In this document: positions 38,270 through 48,717 of the stretch, piece after piece | Numbering within the stretch: position 1 is the first letter of the stretch | Layout: each line of letters starts with the position of its first letter | From: Halolactibacillus miurensis | GTDB taxonomy: Bacteria; Bacillota; Bacilli; Bacillales; Amphibacillaceae | Length of the DNA stretch: 64,000 nt | Assembly (NCBI RefSeq): GCF_900116255.1 | Contig: NZ_FPAI01000015.1 | Coordinates: 1 to 64,000, forward strand | Reading direction: 5' to 3' | Made by a program: the position numbers and the translations under genes | The notes under the pieces: generated by a model | Database searches by the model: none | What the model was told of the DNA's origin: nothing | What the model saw: only the letters and a program-made list of their open reading frames with translations

Positions 38270-39112
38270 TTACATTTTATTTGTAAGCCGTTGCAGATGA
38301 ATCGTTAAATAAAGCACTTCTGACTCATCAACGGGTTTATTTAATTGCTTCTGCATAACCTTAACTAACTTCCAGGCTAGATTATAGCATGTGGGATACG
38401 TCATTTTCAAGACATTTTTTAAATTTTGTTCTTTTCCAAGGATATTCGCTTGATGCACGCGGTCAATCGCTCGGTGTAAATGTTGCAGTAACCGGTTATA
38501 GTTCACATCACCTTTATTGATGGTGACACTTAAGTTATCTTCAATCAGTTCCACCATTAAGGCAATCAATTCATGGTGCTTATTTAAGTCCCGTATCTGG
38601 CGATCGGTAATAGCACTATGAATGTGCAGGGCAATAAAACCGATTTCACCTTCCGGAAACTTAATGCCTAACTTCTCATCAATTTTATCTACGATATCGT
38701 GAGCAACTTGAAACTCTTTCGCATAAAGCGATTCAATTTCAAATAAGAACGGGTTACTAAACTGAATGTTTCCCCCTGCACGTTTAATCGCAAAGCTTAA
38801 GTGATCCGTTAACGCCACGTGAATATGTTCATTCAGTGGCTGGTCCATCCGTGATTCTATATAAAAGATAATATCATTTAAAAATTCCATAAGTTCTGGG
38901 TCTTGATGTCTAATTAACGTTTGATACTGTTCAATCTCTTTTTTGTCAGATAGGACAAAGGTCTTTTCGGCATCATTCAGGCCGATTGGATCGCCCTTTT
39001 TACGATTGAAGCCAATGCCCTTCCCGATTAAAACGACCTCATCTAACACATGATCTTTAGCAATGACCACATTGTTATTAAGCGCTTTCTCTACTGTTAA
39101 AACTTTTTCCAT
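38270..39112 (-). CDS. glcT: PtsG antiterminator GlcT (BglG/LicT family)
   Basis: RNA-binding antiterminator controlled by PTS phosphorylation. The 280-residue protein has an N-terminal CAT RNA-binding domain (1-60; VEKALNNNVVIA, EVVLIGKGIGFNRKKG) and two PRD domains with conserved His: NEHIHVALTDHLSFAIKR (PRD1), EIGFIALHIHSAI and YLTIHLQRL (PRD2). It lies directly upstream of ptsG and its RAT site. Confidence 0.94.
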   Translation of the reverse strand: MEKVLTVEKALNNNVVIAKDHVLDEVVLIGKGIGFNRKKGDPIGLNDAEKTFVLSDKKEIEQYQTLIRHQDPELMEFLNDIIFYIESRMDQPLNEHIHVALTDHLSFAIKRAGGNIQFSNPFLFEIESLYAKEFQVAHDIVDKIDEKLGIKFPEGEIGFIALHIHSAITDRQIRDLNKHHELIALMVELIEDNLSVTINKGDVNYNRLLQHLHRAIDRVHQANILGKEQNLKNVLKMTYPTCYNLAWKLVKVMQKQLNKPVDESEVLYLTIHLQRLTNKM

Positions 39113-39149
39113 ACTATTTCCCCCACTTATGAGACATCATGCTATTACT

Positions 39150-39178
39150 ATCCTAGCGGGTTTGATCTGACTTGACAA
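39150..39178 (-). promoter_or_regulatory. glcT promoter
   Basis: Minus-strand TTGTCA (39173-39178), 17-base spacer, TAGGAT (39150-39155). Confidence 0.6.
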
Positions 39179-39349
39179 GTAAAACCTTTACATGAGGAAT
39201 ATACCGTAAACTTTCACTTACTTTTTCATCCTCATTCTTACACGTATGCCTTTTAAATATCTTTTATTCAAAATACTTTTACTTTTTTAGTTAATTTGAA
39301 AGAAACAGAGTAACAGCATCCCCAAAAAATATAGGACATAAATGACAAA

Positions 39350-39391
39350 AGAAAAACCAAAAATAAGAAACGCGTGAGTATAGTCACGCGT
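39350..39391 (-). terminator. spoVT terminator
   Basis: Stem ACGCGTGA/TCACGCGT (39370-39377, 39384-39391), followed on the minus strand by TTCTTATTTTTGG. Confidence 0.85.
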
Positions 39392-39396
39392 TCCCA

Positions 39397-39930
39397 TTAA
39401 ATCTCTAGCTGCATTTTTAAAAAATGCACAAAAATATTTAAGACATTGGCGGTTGCTTTTGGCCATTCTTCCCCTTCGGTAAATGCTAAAATGCCACCAA
39501 TTTGATTACTCTCACTAATGATGGGCACGAAATAGTACCGCACGTCAGCCTCTGCACCTTCCCTTAACACCAACGTTTCTTTCGTCTCTTTTAACACTGG
39601 TTGGCGTTTATCAAGCAAGTCATCTAACTGTTTAGAAATCGGTTGGTGTAGATGTGGTTTCGTTTCTGAACCAATACCTAAAATAAACTGTTCCCGGTCC
39701 ATTAACAATAACGGACAACCAAGCTCATGGTGAATGCTCCTTAAATACGGTAAGGCGATCTCTTCAAGTGCCTGAACAGGAGAATATTTTTTTAACACAA
39801 TTTCATTTTGGTGTTGCACAAAAATTTCTAACGGTTCACTTTCTCTAATACGTAAATGACGTCTGATTTCTTTTGGTATCACGACACGACCTAAGTCATC
39901 AATACGTCTAATAATCCCTGTCGCTTTCAT
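39397..39930 (-). CDS. spoVT: Stage V sporulation regulator SpoVT
   Basis: Transcription factor of the forespore. The 177-residue protein has an AbrB-type swapped-hairpin DNA-binding domain (1-50; MKATGIIRRIDDLGRVVIPK, EIRRHLRIRE) and a C-terminal GAF-like domain (about 55-177), the normal SpoVT layout. Immediately downstream of mfd, as in B. subtilis. I see no convincing sigma-G promoter. Confidence 0.96.
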   Translation of the reverse strand: MKATGIIRRIDDLGRVVIPKEIRRHLRIRESEPLEIFVQHQNEIVLKKYSPVQALEEIALPYLRSIHHELGCPLLLMDREQFILGIGSETKPHLHQPISKQLDDLLDKRQPVLKETKETLVLREGAEADVRYYFVPIISESNQIGGILAFTEGEEWPKATANVLNIFVHFLKMQLEI

Positions 39931-39997
39931 CTTCTTTCCCCTCTTCCTCGTCTTCTCTTAGACTAGTGTGGGTTGAAAAAATGAAATTTATACATCT

Positions 39998-42900
39998 TTA
40001 TCCTTTAAAATCATGCAGCGCCTGTAATAAACCTTTTACATAACTGTAGCGATCATTTTGTGACCGCTTGTCAAACATAAAGGTGAAAATCACTTGATCA
40101 TTTTCAAATTTAAATTTCAACATTCGTCCAAAATCATTGACGTAGTTGGTCAGCTTATCAAACAATAGCTGCTTTGTTGCGGTTTGCGATAACGTAAGTG
40201 AAATCGTGTTCTTTTGTTCTTTAATAAGTTCTACTTTTTCACGTCTAGCATACATGCGTAATTCTGTTACTTGAATGAGCGCTTCAACTTCTGCAGGATA
40301 ATCGCCGTACCTATCGACGAGTTCATCCTTTAAGTCAACTAAATCTTCCGCATGTTCAACCACACGGAAACGTTTATACATGTTGATTTTTTGTTTGCCA
40401 TCAGAGATATACATATCAGGAATGTAGGCATCTATTTTCAGTTGTAATTCAGGATTAACCTCTTCTACTGTCTCACCGGTCAAGCCGTGTTTACGACGTT
40501 CAACCGCTTCTTTTAACATCTCTGAATAGAGATCAAACCCAACTGAATCAATAAAGCCGTGTTGCTGGGCGCCGAGGATATTTCCTGCACCACGAATTGA
40601 TAAGTCTCGCATCGCAATTTTAAAACCAGAACCGAGTTCAGTAAACTCTTTAATCGCTTGAAGACGTTTCGTTGCGACTTCTGTTAACACTTGATCGGGT
40701 AAATACGTAAAGTAGGCATACGCAATCCGGTTACTTCGTCCGACACGTCCGCGTAATTGATACAACTGACTTAAGCCCATACGGTCAGCCCTATCAACAA
40801 TTAATGTATTGACATTAGGGATATCCACACCCGTTTCAATAATCGTCGTACTCACTAACACGTCGTATTCACGGTTTAAGAACGCATGCATCACATTTTC
40901 AAGTTCGGTCTCGTTCATTTGGCCGTGAGCCACACCGACGCGCACACCTTCAACTAAACTTTCAATCTCACGGGCTTTTTGTTCTATCGTCTCGACACGG
41001 TTATAAAGGAAGAAGACCTGTCCTCCCCGGCCTGTTTCACGCTCAATTGCTTCGCGTAATAATAGCGGATTATACTCCACTACATACGTTTGAATTGGGA
41101 ACCGGTCGGCTGGTGGTGTTTCAATGACGGATAAATCACGTACCCCAAGCATCGACATATGAAGAGTCCGCGGAATTGGGGTAGCTGTTAATGTTAAGAC
41201 ATCAACATTGGCTTTTAATGTTTTAATTTTTTCTTTATGTTTCACACCAAAGCGCTGTTCTTCATCGACAATTAAGAGACCTAAGTCTTTATATTGAACA
41301 TCTTTTGACAATAAGCGGTGCGTACCGATAATTAAATCAACCGAGCCGTCTTTCAGACCTTTTAGTGCTTCTGTTTGTTGTTTGCGCGTTCTAAAACGGC
41401 TGAGTATCTGAATATCAACCGGGAAATCTTGAAAACGTTCGAGTGCCGTCTCAAAGTGTTGTTGGGCTAAGATTGTTGTTGGAACTAAGAACGCCACTTG
41501 TTTACCTTCGACAATCGCTTTAAATGCCGCCCGAAGGGCTACTTCAGTTTTCCCATAACCAACATCCCCGCACAACAACCGATCCATCGGTCGTGCTTTT
41601 TGCATGTCTTGTTTAATCTCTTCAATACTACGTAATTGATCATCTGTTTCCTGATACGGAAAAGCATCTTCAAACTCGCGCTGCATTAAGTGATCGTCAC
41701 TGAATTGATACCCGACAGAGGCTTCTCTTTCTGCATACAATTTGATTAAATCATCGGCAATATCTTCTACTTTCGTTTGGACTTTACTTTTAACCTTCTT
41801 CCACTCAGAACCGCCAAGTTTATAAAGTTTTGGCTCTTTTCCTTCTGATCCGACATATTTTTGTACCATATCGATTTGATCAATTGGGACAAACAACTTA
41901 TCGTCACCGGTATACTGAATTAGCATAAAGTCTTTATGCATCCCTTGGATTTCTAACGTTTCTACCCCGATAAAACGACCGATACCATGGTTCACATGAA
42001 CGACATAGTCACCCACTTTTAATTCTTGGTAACTCTTAATCCGCTCAGCGTTATTCATTTTCTTCGGTCGTTTCTTTCGTGTTGTTGCCCGGGACTTAAA
42101 TAGTTCACGGTCAGTAATGACCGCGAGTTTATGCAGCGGTAACTCAAAGCCATGATCGAGTTGACCAATCATGACAACCGGTTGTTTTGTCGGCAATGAG
42201 GTGGTCTCATCCGCCAGTCCTGCTTCTATTTGATAATCCTTTAAAATACTTTGGACTTTTTCTGCGCGTTCAGGTGTTCTCACCATAAATACAACGGAGT
42301 AATCACTCTTTTTATAACGCGTGACTTCCTTTTTTAATAGCGGCATCTGGCCATGAAACTCCTGCATATCACGCGCTTGGACGTTTACGATATTCCCAGG
42401 CTTTGTATGCGGGAATTGACGCATGAAAATGGACAGATAGATTTTTTGCTGGGTCGCTTGTGCGTCTATATCTTCCTTGCTGAATGATAGATTGACATGT
42501 GAGAAAAAGCGCCGGTGGGTGAGTAGTGACTCAATCCACTCCTGTTCTTCATGATCAAGTTGTTCGAGCGTTTCATTGATCCGTCCGATCTCATCCAGGA
42601 AGATTAAGCCATCAGACGGTAAATAGTTAAGTAAGCTACCAGGCTCTTGGTAAAACCATTGGTTATATTTATATAAATCATCAAAGCTTTGTTGATCATT
42701 AAGCGCATCAATTTCGCGTTCTATCATTGCTTCAAATTGTGTTTGACCTTCTGAGTCACTGATCCGGGTTAATTGATCCGCTGTTTTTGTTTGTAACGTG
42801 TCAACAAGTCTTGACCGGTCATCATCCGTTAGTAAGCGCTCGGTGTTTGGATAGATAAAAATATCCGTGACTTTATGCAGCGAACGCTGGGAATCGGCTT

Positions 42901-43522
42901 GGAAGTAACGAATCGAATCGACCTCTTCATCAAAGAATTCAATTCTAACCGGATTATCTTCTGTCAGCGGATACAAATCTAAAATGCCCCCACGCATACT
43001 AAATTCACCCGGTGTTTCTACCATATCTGTTCGTTCATACCCCATTAAGACAAGCTGCTGTATCGTAGATGCTAACGGCACATCTTCTCCAACCTTAAAC
43101 GCGAGTGTAAACTGTTCCCAATAAGACTTTGGCGGCAGGACCCGCTTTAAAGCAGCCACAGGCGCAACGAGGACACCGTTATCCCGCTTCGTCCAATCAA
43201 CAAGCGCTTTAATCCGCTGAGCTTTTAATTCAGGTGAAGCGACACTCATCTCGGTCCCAATTAATTCATTTACCGGATATAAAAAGACCTGATCCGTACC
43301 AATAAGATCGGATAAATCATCTACTAGTGCTTGCGCTTGTGATAAGTGATGTGTGACGACGACGGTTTGTTTTTCCACGGCTTGTTGAATACTTGCCATC
43401 CATAAACTTCTCGCCGATCCTGGAAGACCGGATACTTGCTGTTCACCTATACCTTTTTTGACTCCGTCAACCATTGAATTGACGTCATCGTAAGTTAATA
43501 AATATCGGTTCATTTCTCGCAA
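39998..43522 (-). CDS. mfd: Transcription-repair coupling factor Mfd
   Basis: Removes stalled RNA polymerase and recruits UvrA. The 1174-residue protein has the UvrB-like N-terminal module (about 30-330, with [16 protein letters not shown]), the RNA polymerase-interacting domain ([16 protein letters not shown]), a RecG-type helicase core with Walker [11 protein letters not shown] and [12 protein letters not shown], and the C-terminal TRCF domain. The start is probably the TTG 43520-43522, eight bases after AGGTGGGG; the ATG three codons later is too far from it. Confidence 0.96.
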   Translation of the reverse strand: MREMNRYLLTYDDVNSMVDGVKKGIGEQQVSGLPGSARSLWMASIQQAVEKQTVVVTHHLSQAQALVDDLSDLIGTDQVFLYPVNELIGTEMSVASPELKAQRIKALVDWTKRDNGVLVAPVAALKRVLPPKSYWEQFTLAFKVGEDVPLASTIQQLVLMGYERTDMVETPGEFSMRGGILDLYPLTEDNPVRIEFFDEEVDSIRYFQADSQRSLHKVTDIFIYPNTERLLTDDDRSRLVDTLQTKTADQLTRISDSEGQTQFEAMIEREIDALNDQQSFDDLYKYNQWFYQEPGSLLNYLPSDGLIFLDEIGRINETLEQLDHEEQEWIESLLTHRRFFSHVNLSFSKEDIDAQATQQKIYLSIFMRQFPHTKPGNIVNVQARDMQEFHGQMPLLKKEVTRYKKSDYSVVFMVRTPERAEKVQSILKDYQIEAGLADETTSLPTKQPVVMIGQLDHGFELPLHKLAVITDRELFKSRATTRKKRPKKMNNAERIKSYQELKVGDYVVHVNHGIGRFIGVETLEIQGMHKDFMLIQYTGDDKLFVPIDQIDMVQKYVGSEGKEPKLYKLGGSEWKKVKSKVQTKVEDIADDLIKLYAEREASVGYQFSDDHLMQREFEDAFPYQETDDQLRSIEEIKQDMQKARPMDRLLCGDVGYGKTEVALRAAFKAIVEGKQVAFLVPTTILAQQHFETALERFQDFPVDIQILSRFRTRKQQTEALKGLKDGSVDLIIGTHRLLSKDVQYKDLGLLIVDEEQRFGVKHKEKIKTLKANVDVLTLTATPIPRTLHMSMLGVRDLSVIETPPADRFPIQTYVVEYNPLLLREAIERETGRGGQVFFLYNRVETIEQKAREIESLVEGVRVGVAHGQMNETELENVMHAFLNREYDVLVSTTIIETGVDIPNVNTLIVDRADRMGLSQLYQLRGRVGRSNRIAYAYFTYLPDQVLTEVATKRLQAIKEFTELGSGFKIAMRDLSIRGAGNILGAQQHGFIDSVGFDLYSEMLKEAVERRKHGLTGETVEEVNPELQLKIDAYIPDMYISDGKQKINMYKRFRVVEHAEDLVDLKDELVDRYGDYPAEVEALIQVTELRMYARREKVELIKEQKNTISLTLSQTATKQLLFDKLTNYVNDFGRMLKFKFENDQVIFTFMFDKRSQNDRYSYVKGLLQALHDFKG

Positions 43523-43561
43523 AGGAAATCCCCACCTTTCTGTATCTATACATAGTAAAAG

Positions 43562-43583
43562 GCTTTGGTTATTCGACCAAAGC
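43562..43583 (-). promoter_or_regulatory. Terminator-like hairpin in the mfd leader
   Basis: Minus-strand GCTTTGGT-CGAATA-ACCAAAGC followed by CTTTTAC, between the mfd promoter and its start. It could be an attenuator. Confidence 0.45.
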
Positions 43584-43639
43584 TACACCTATTCTTCTTT
43601 TGCTGTCATTAAACGACCCGCTTTCACGAATCTTTACCG

Positions 43640-43668
43640 ATTATGTCGAATAGACATCACCAATACAA
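43640..43668 (-). promoter_or_regulatory. Possible mfd promoter
   Basis: Minus-strand TTGTAT (43663-43668), 17-base spacer, CATAAT (43640-43645). Confidence 0.45.
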
Positions 43669-43672
43669 CTAG

Positions 43673-43698
43673 CCCTCATTAGTCAATGACTAAGAGGG
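43673..43698 (-). terminator. Hairpin after pth
   Basis: CCCTC-A-TTAGTC-AAT-GACTAA-G-AGGG stem; no clear T run on the minus strand, so a weak terminator at best. Confidence 0.4.
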
Positions 43699-43732
43699 TT
43701 CTTTCTAATATGGTATATAATTAGCGCGTCGC

Positions 43733-44290
43733 TTAATTAAACTTATTCATCACAGACTGAAAGTCTTCTGTTATAAACGCATCACAAGCCGTTGCGGCAT
43801 GTTCCACACTTTCATCAATAAGCGCGCGTTCTGATTTACTAAAACGACCTAACACGTGATCGGTGACGGTTAAACCTTCTTTTGGACGATCAATCCCGAT
43901 TCGTACCCGGTTAAAGTTTTTCGTCCCTAACTGGTCAATCATTGATCGAATCCCGTTATGACCACCATGGCCCCCATTTTGTCGTAAGCGTACTTTACCC
44001 GTTGGTAAATCTAAATCATCATACACGACAACGATATCTTCAGATTTAATCCCATAAAAGTCCGCGAGCGGCTTAACACTTTCGCCCGACAAATTCATAT
44101 ACGTTTGTGGTTCTAATAAAATCACTTTATCTGTGCCGACAACTTCATAAGCATAATGACCTTGGAACTTCTTTTTATTAAGGCCCCAACCTTTTCGCTT
44201 GGCGAGTTCATCGATGACCATAAAGCCAACATTATGCCGTGTATCTTTATACTTGCGACCAGGGTTTCCTAGTCCAACAATCAATTTCAT
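43733..44290 (-). CDS. pth: Peptidyl-tRNA hydrolase
   Basis: Releases tRNA from prematurely dropped peptidyl-tRNA; spoVC in B. subtilis. The 185-residue protein has MKLIVGLGNPGRKYKDTRHN with the catalytic His, PQTYMNLSGES, VVYDDLDLPTG and GGHGGHNGIRS. Start is the ATG 44288-44290 after GGAGG; an 18-residue upstream extension is not supported. fin, normally between pth and mfd, is missing. Confidence 0.96.
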   Translation of the reverse strand: MKLIVGLGNPGRKYKDTRHNVGFMVIDELAKRKGWGLNKKKFQGHYAYEVVGTDKVILLEPQTYMNLSGESVKPLADFYGIKSEDIVVVYDDLDLPTGKVRLRQNGGHGGHNGIRSMIDQLGTKNFNRVRIGIDRPKEGLTVTDHVLGRFSKSERALIDESVEHAATACDAFITEDFQSVMNKFN

Positions 44291-44370
44291 TTGTCTAACA
44301 TCCTCCAGTTGGTTATATCTGACTACCATTCTACTTGTTTTCAAATGAAAATGAAAGAGAAATCACTCTT

Positions 44371-44412
44371 TACCCATCGTTTTTTAAGTCACTGCTTTAA
44401 AAACGATGGGTA
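44371..44412. repeat. Long perfect inverted repeat between pth and the relic gene
   Basis: TACCCATCGTTTTT... / ...AAAAACGATGGGTA (44371-44387 and 44396-44412), loop of about 8. Neither strand has a clear T run after the stem, so it may be a decayed terminator or a small mobile-element end. Confidence 0.6.
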
Positions 44413-44428
44413 GGCTATTAGATCACGG

Positions 44429-44729
44429 TTATAAATGGCGATGAGAACTATAGGGACACAAACTGATACCGTTTTCTTTATAATAAGGATCGGTATATTT
44501 GAGTAATGGTTGTTTCTTCGGCACGTAATAAGGCTTGTTTTTCTTTAAACTCGTGTAATAATCAAGTTAATTAAACTCTTTAATTAAATTCGAGACAAAG
44601 AAACCCTGCATCGTCGTAACAAAACTAGATGTCATGTCATCTGTAGGCTGAGACCTCCTGAACTTTTTCTGGAGAGACGATACCGTATAGGTTCGTAAGA
44701 GCAATAATATAATCCTCTAGTAATGACAT
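44429..44729 (-). pseudogene. Decayed gene of unknown family
   Basis: An ATG (44727-44729) opens MSLLEDYIIALTNLYGIVSP and reads 30 codons to a TGA at 44637-44639. In another frame the sequence goes on protein-like: DMTSSFVTTMQGFFVSNLIKEF, a TAA, then DYYTSLKKNKPYYVPKKQPLLKY and TDPYYKENGISLCPY to 44429. At least one frameshift and one stop separate the parts. The N-terminal style and the Tyr/Lys/Pro-rich C-terminal part look like a real, now broken protein of about 100 residues. I do not recognise the family with confidence. It fills most of the otherwise gene-free stretch between pth and rplY. Confidence 0.55.
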
Positions 44730-44796
44730 ACAACATTCCCAGCTTTCATTTTTTAAGTGCTTCTTATTTTGAAAAAATCTGATGATTATACAATCA

Positions 44797-44830
44797 AAAA
44801 GCTTGGAAGACCGCAGTCATCCAAGCTTTT
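44797..44830 (-). terminator. rplY terminator
   Basis: Stem AAAAGCTTGGA/TCCAAGCTTTT (44797-44807, 44820-44830), followed on the minus strand by T residues. Confidence 0.88.
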
Positions 44831-44855
44831 AATAAGCATGCTATCTGTAAGACGT

Positions 44856-45494
44856 TTATTCTTCGTCTCCTTCACCGCTACCTTTTTGGCCAACGAGTTC
44901 AGGCTCTAAGTCTTCCTCTTCTTCCGTCTCTTCTAAGTCTTCTACTTTATCTGGTGCTGTGACCGCAACAATGGTTGTGTTCTCATCATCTAAGATTTCA
45001 TAGTTCTTGCCATCTTTTAAGTCAGAGACCATAATCGAATCCCCTACTTCTAAGTCAGAGATATCAAGTAAGATTTCTTCTGGAATATCCGCAGGTTTTG
45101 CACGTACTTCCAGTTCGTATTCAGGCTGTTGTAACACGCCGCCTTCTTTTTGACCTTTTGATTCGCCTTCTAAGTGAACCGGAACCATAACGTCCATTTC
45201 TTGCTTCATATCAACGATATAAAAGTCAGCGTGAACAAGCTGATCTTTAAGTGGTTCTACTTGGTATTCATGTAGCATGACATCAACTGATGTGCCGTCT
45301 ACATCTAAACTAATAATCGCATTACGTCCTTCGTCACGCACGGTTTTTAATAACTCAATGCTGTCGACTTGAACGGTCATTGTTTCTTTTCCTTTACCAT
45401 ACACAACCGCAGGAATAAATCCTTTATCGCGAATAGCTTTCGTATTCGATTTCTTTAAATCATCTCTTCGTTCTGCTTTTAACTTGACTGCCAT
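44856..45494 (-). CDS. rplY: Ribosomal protein bL25, general stress protein Ctc
   Basis: Binds 5S rRNA in the large subunit. The 212-residue protein is the long (TL5/Ctc) form: an N-terminal 5S-binding domain (1-95; LKKSNTKAIRDKGFIPAVVYGKG) and a C-terminal domain with DIPEEILLDISDLEVGDSI, ending in an acidic tail rich in Glu. Start is the ATG 45492-45494 after GGAGG. In B. subtilis ctc is sigma-B dependent; I see no sigma-B promoter here. Confidence 0.95.
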   Translation of the reverse strand: MAVKLKAERRDDLKKSNTKAIRDKGFIPAVVYGKGKETMTVQVDSIELLKTVRDEGRNAIISLDVDGTSVDVMLHEYQVEPLKDQLVHADFYIVDMKQEMDVMVPVHLEGESKGQKEGGVLQQPEYELEVRAKPADIPEEILLDISDLEVGDSIMVSDLKDGKNYEILDDENTTIVAVTAPDKVEDLEETEEEEDLEPELVGQKGSGEGDEE

Positions 45495-45530
45495 AAGTGT
45501 CAACCTCCAATAAATTTCGTTCTTTTTCTA

Positions 45531-45546
45531 TCTAACAACTGTTAGA
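45531..45546. repeat. Perfect 16-base palindrome upstream of rplY
   Basis: TCTAACA-AC-TGTTAGA, about 40 bases before the rplY start. It looks like an operator or a short RNA hairpin. Function unknown. Confidence 0.45.
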
Positions 45547-45640
45547 ATCGATAAGCTTAAAGTTTATCTAAGCACGTTAAAGAAGCGATTCTACTAGAGT
45601 ATATTCCCACAAGCAGCACACATTAAACATAAAATTTTAA

Positions 45641-46594
45641 TTAATCAAATAAAACACTGACAGATAGCTCTTCGTGTACACGAATAATCGCTTCTGAAAT
45701 AAGTGGTGCGACAGATAATGTCACAACTTTATCAATTTGCTTTTCTTTCGGTAAGACGATGGAGTTCGTCACGACAAGCTCTTTAATCGCTGAGTCATTA
45801 ATCCGCTCAATCGCTGGCCCAGACAGAACAGGGTGTGTACAACAAGCATAGACTTCTTTTGCGCCATTTTCAATTAACGCATTAGCTGCTAGGCTAATGG
45901 TACCGGCCGTATCAATCATATCATCAATCAAGATCGCTGTTTTTCCGTCGACTTTACCAACAATGTTCATCACTTCTGACACGTTCGGGCGTGGGCGACG
46001 TTTATCAATAATCGCAATCGGTGCTTTTAAGCGCTCAGCAAGTTGTCTGGCGCGACTCACTCCACCGTGGTCAGGTGATACAATCACAACATCTTCTAGA
46101 TTTTTCTCGCTCCAGTAATCACCTAAGATGGGAACCCCTACAAGTTGATCAACAGGAATGTTGAAGAAACCTTGAATTTGTGGTGCGTGTAAGTCAAGCG
46201 TAATCACGCGGTCAGCACCCGCTTCTTGAATAATATCCGCCACAAGTTTGGCAGTAATCGGCTCACGAGCACGTGCTTTACGGTCTTGACGTGCATAACC
46301 GTAATAAGGAATAACGACGTTAATCGTCGCAGCTGAAGCACGTTTTAGTGCATCGACCATAATTAAAAGCTCCATTAAGTGCTGGTTAACTGGGGCTGAT
46401 GTCGATTGGATAATGTACACGTCACAACCACGAATACTTTCTTCAATATTAATTTGAATTTCACCATCACTAAATGATGTCACTGAACTTTTACCGAGCG
46501 GTACACCAATATGTTCCGCTACCTCTTTAGCTAATTCAGGGTTTGAACTCAGTGAAAACACCTTTAATTTACGATCTTGATAATCAACAGACAT
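45641..46594 (-). CDS. prs: Ribose-phosphate pyrophosphokinase
   Basis: Makes PRPP from ribose 5-phosphate and ATP for purine, pyrimidine, His and Trp synthesis. The 317-residue protein has the class I signatures [16 protein letters not shown], the ATP loop [28 protein letters not shown] and the PRPP loop [13 protein letters not shown]. Lies downstream of glmU by about 50 bases, an operon as in B. subtilis. Confidence 0.97.
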   Translation of the reverse strand: MSVDYQDRKLKVFSLSSNPELAKEVAEHIGVPLGKSSVTSFSDGEIQINIEESIRGCDVYIIQSTSAPVNQHLMELLIMVDALKRASAATINVVIPYYGYARQDRKARAREPITAKLVADIIQEAGADRVITLDLHAPQIQGFFNIPVDQLVGVPILGDYWSEKNLEDVVIVSPDHGGVSRARQLAERLKAPIAIIDKRRPRPNVSEVMNIVGKVDGKTAILIDDMIDTAGTISLAANALIENGAKEVYACCTHPVLSGPAIERINDSAIKELVVTNSIVLPKEKQIDKVVTLSVAPLISEAIIRVHEELSVSVLFD

Positions 46595-46643
46595 TCTGTC
46601 AGACCTCCATTTAATTTGATTGTTTTAGTTTTATGAACGGCTA

Positions 46644-48020
46644 TTATTTTAATAGCTTGTTTAACTTTTTAGCGTAACCATCTTTATTGACTTGCTTTGC
46701 TCTGGCAATTGAAAGTGCGACTTCTGGTACATCTTTTGTGATCGTTGAACCAGCCGCAACAAGAGCCCCGCGTCCGACAGTCACCGGTGCGATTAAGTTC
46801 GTGTTACATCCAACAAACACATCATCTTCAATAATCGTTTTAAATTTATTTAATCCATCATAGTTCACTGTAATCGAACCACAACCGACATTCACATTCT
46901 TACCGATTTCAGCATCACCAATGTAACTTAAGTGAGATACTTTACTACCATCATCAATAACAGATTTCTTCACTTCCACAAAGTTGCCGACTTTCACATC
47001 ATCACGAATATCTGAGGCTGGACGTACGTGCGCAAATGGACCGATATTAACGCGATTTCCTACCTTGCTGTCATGTACGACACTATGAAGGACTTTAGAC
47101 TGTTCTCCGATATGACTGTCAATAACTTCACTATTAGGGCCAATCACACAATCTGTCCCAATCATAGAATGACCTAAAATCTTTGTCCCTGGCTCAATGA
47201 CGACGTCTGAAGCAATTTGAACCGTTGGGGCGATGTATGTCGTTAATGGATCCATGATCGTCACACCATTTTTCATATGCTCTCTGTTGATGCGCTGTTT
47301 CATCAAACGTTCTGCTTCACTAAGCGCTAGACGATCATTCACACCAAGCGTTTCATCAGCATCTTTTGTTTGATAAGCTGCGACGGTTTCTTGTTGTTTT
47401 TTCGCAATTTCAATCACATCTGGTAAATAATATTCCCCTTGCGCATTGTCATTAGACACATTTTTCAATGCGTCAAATAAAAAGGCATTGTCAAAACAAT
47501 ACGTACCAGCATTTACTTCTTGGATCGCTAGCTCTTCTTTTGAGGCATCTTTTTGTTCGACAATTTTCGAAACATCACCATCACTATTTCTCACAATTCT
47601 TCCGTAACCTGTTGGGTCAGGAATCGTTGTTGTTAACACGGTCACTTTTGCTTGTTTTTCTTGATGGTAATGAAACATTTGTTCCAAAGTGGCTTTAGTT
47701 AACAGTGGGGTGTCCCCACAAACAACGAGCGTCACACCTTCTTTGTCTCTAAGCAAGTCTTCCGATTGCATGACAGCATGTCCGGTCCCTAATTGTTCTC
47801 TTTGTAAGACAAACTGACTTACTTCACCTAGCTCTTCTTTTACTTTTTCAGCACCATGACCGACAATGGTAATAATCTCACTTAAATCAAGCGATTGTAG
47901 CTGGTCTAAGACATGTTGAACCATTGGTCGTCCCATCACGGGGTGTAAGACTTTATATAACTTGGATTTCATGCGTGTACCTTGCCCTGCTGCTAAAATA
48001 ACAGCAAATCGTTTACTCAT
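46644..48020 (-). CDS. glmU: Bifunctional GlmU: GlcNAc-1-P uridyltransferase / GlcN-1-P acetyltransferase
   Basis: Makes UDP-GlcNAc for peptidoglycan and teichoic acids. The 458-residue protein has the pyrophosphorylase domain (1-230; [35 protein letters not shown]) and the left-handed beta-helix acetyltransferase domain (about 250-458) with isoleucine-patch repeats such as [22 protein letters not shown] and [10 protein letters not shown]. Lies between spoVG and prs. Confidence 0.97.
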   Translation of the reverse strand: MSKRFAVILAAGQGTRMKSKLYKVLHPVMGRPMVQHVLDQLQSLDLSEIITIVGHGAEKVKEELGEVSQFVLQREQLGTGHAVMQSEDLLRDKEGVTLVVCGDTPLLTKATLEQMFHYHQEKQAKVTVLTTTIPDPTGYGRIVRNSDGDVSKIVEQKDASKEELAIQEVNAGTYCFDNAFLFDALKNVSNDNAQGEYYLPDVIEIAKKQQETVAAYQTKDADETLGVNDRLALSEAERLMKQRINREHMKNGVTIMDPLTTYIAPTVQIASDVVIEPGTKILGHSMIGTDCVIGPNSEVIDSHIGEQSKVLHSVVHDSKVGNRVNIGPFAHVRPASDIRDDVKVGNFVEVKKSVIDDGSKVSHLSYIGDAEIGKNVNVGCGSITVNYDGLNKFKTIIEDDVFVGCNTNLIAPVTVGRGALVAAGSTITKDVPEVALSIARAKQVNKDGYAKKLNKLLK

Positions 48021-48073
48021 AGTGAAACCTCCGATTAATCTATTGATATGTTTTGAATTATGTACTTGATAAA

Positions 48074-48079
48074 ATTATA
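48074..48079 (-). promoter_or_regulatory. glmU promoter, extended -10
   Basis: Minus-strand TATAAT preceded by TGG (extended TGn), with a weak -35 in CTTTTAA. Located upstream of glmU and after the spoVG terminator. Confidence 0.5.
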
Positions 48080-48208
48080 CCATGTTAAAATATATCTTAA
48101 AAGGTGCGTGAAATCAATCCAATTCCTTAGAATTTCATTGAAATAACAAAGGTTGAACCATTGAAAGCGTCATCACTGCGTTGCTTTTTTAAATGACGAG
48201 TAAAAAAA

Positions 48209-48269
48209 ACAAAAAAACTTCAAGACGCACTATCATGATTGATCAAACAAACACGATAGCCGCATGAAG
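48209..48269 (-). terminator. spoVG terminator
   Basis: Long interrupted stem CTTCA...TGAAG with inner CTATC-G-TG/CA-T-GATAG, followed on the minus strand by seven T. Confidence 0.8.
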
Positions 48270-48295
48270 CTTTTATGCGGTAATAAGAATAACAA

Positions 48296-48583
48296 TTAAG
48301 AGACCCCGACTTCTTCTTGCGCCACTTCTTTCAATGTTTCTTCATACTTTGCTAGAATGGCAATTTCAATTAGATTGCGCATTTTCGCATTGATTGGATG
48401 GGCAATATCTCTAAATTCCCCGTCCGGTGTCCGCTTTGACGGCATGGCTACAAATAAGCCGTTATTTCCATCAATAACACGAATGTCATGAACGACAAAT
48501 GCCTCATCTAGCGTAATAGAAGCGTTGGCTTTCATTCGACTATCACTTTCCACACAACGCAACCTTACATCAGTAACTTCCAT
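48296..48583 (-). CDS. spoVG: Regulator SpoVG
   Basis: Small nucleic-acid-binding regulator affecting septation and sporulation. The 95-residue protein shows [50 protein letters not shown] and the C-terminal helix. Start is the ATG 48581-48583 after GGTGG. A sigma-H promoter precedes it. yabJ/ridA, normally between purR and spoVG, is absent. Confidence 0.97.
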   Translation of the reverse strand: MEVTDVRLRCVESDSRMKANASITLDEAFVVHDIRVIDGNNGLFVAMPSKRTPDGEFRDIAHPINAKMRNLIEIAILAKYEETLKEVAQEEVGVS

Positions 48584-48623
48584 TATGCTCACCACCTTAT
48601 AAGTTTTAACACACAATAGATAG

Positions 48624-48651
48624 ATTCAACATGTTAAGTATAAATTCCTGC
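48624..48651 (-). promoter_or_regulatory. sigma-H promoter of spoVG
   Basis: Minus-strand GCAGGAATT (48643-48651), 12-base spacer, GTTGAAT (48624-48630), fitting the sigma-H consensus RnAGGAwWW-N11-12-RnnGAAT at every fixed position; spoVG is the classic sigma-H target. Confidence 0.85.
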
Positions 48652-48717
48652 TAAAATTCAACTTTTTTGCATTTTTTCTCATCTGTTTTGTTCTGATCAA
48701 GGAAAGCGCGCGTATCG

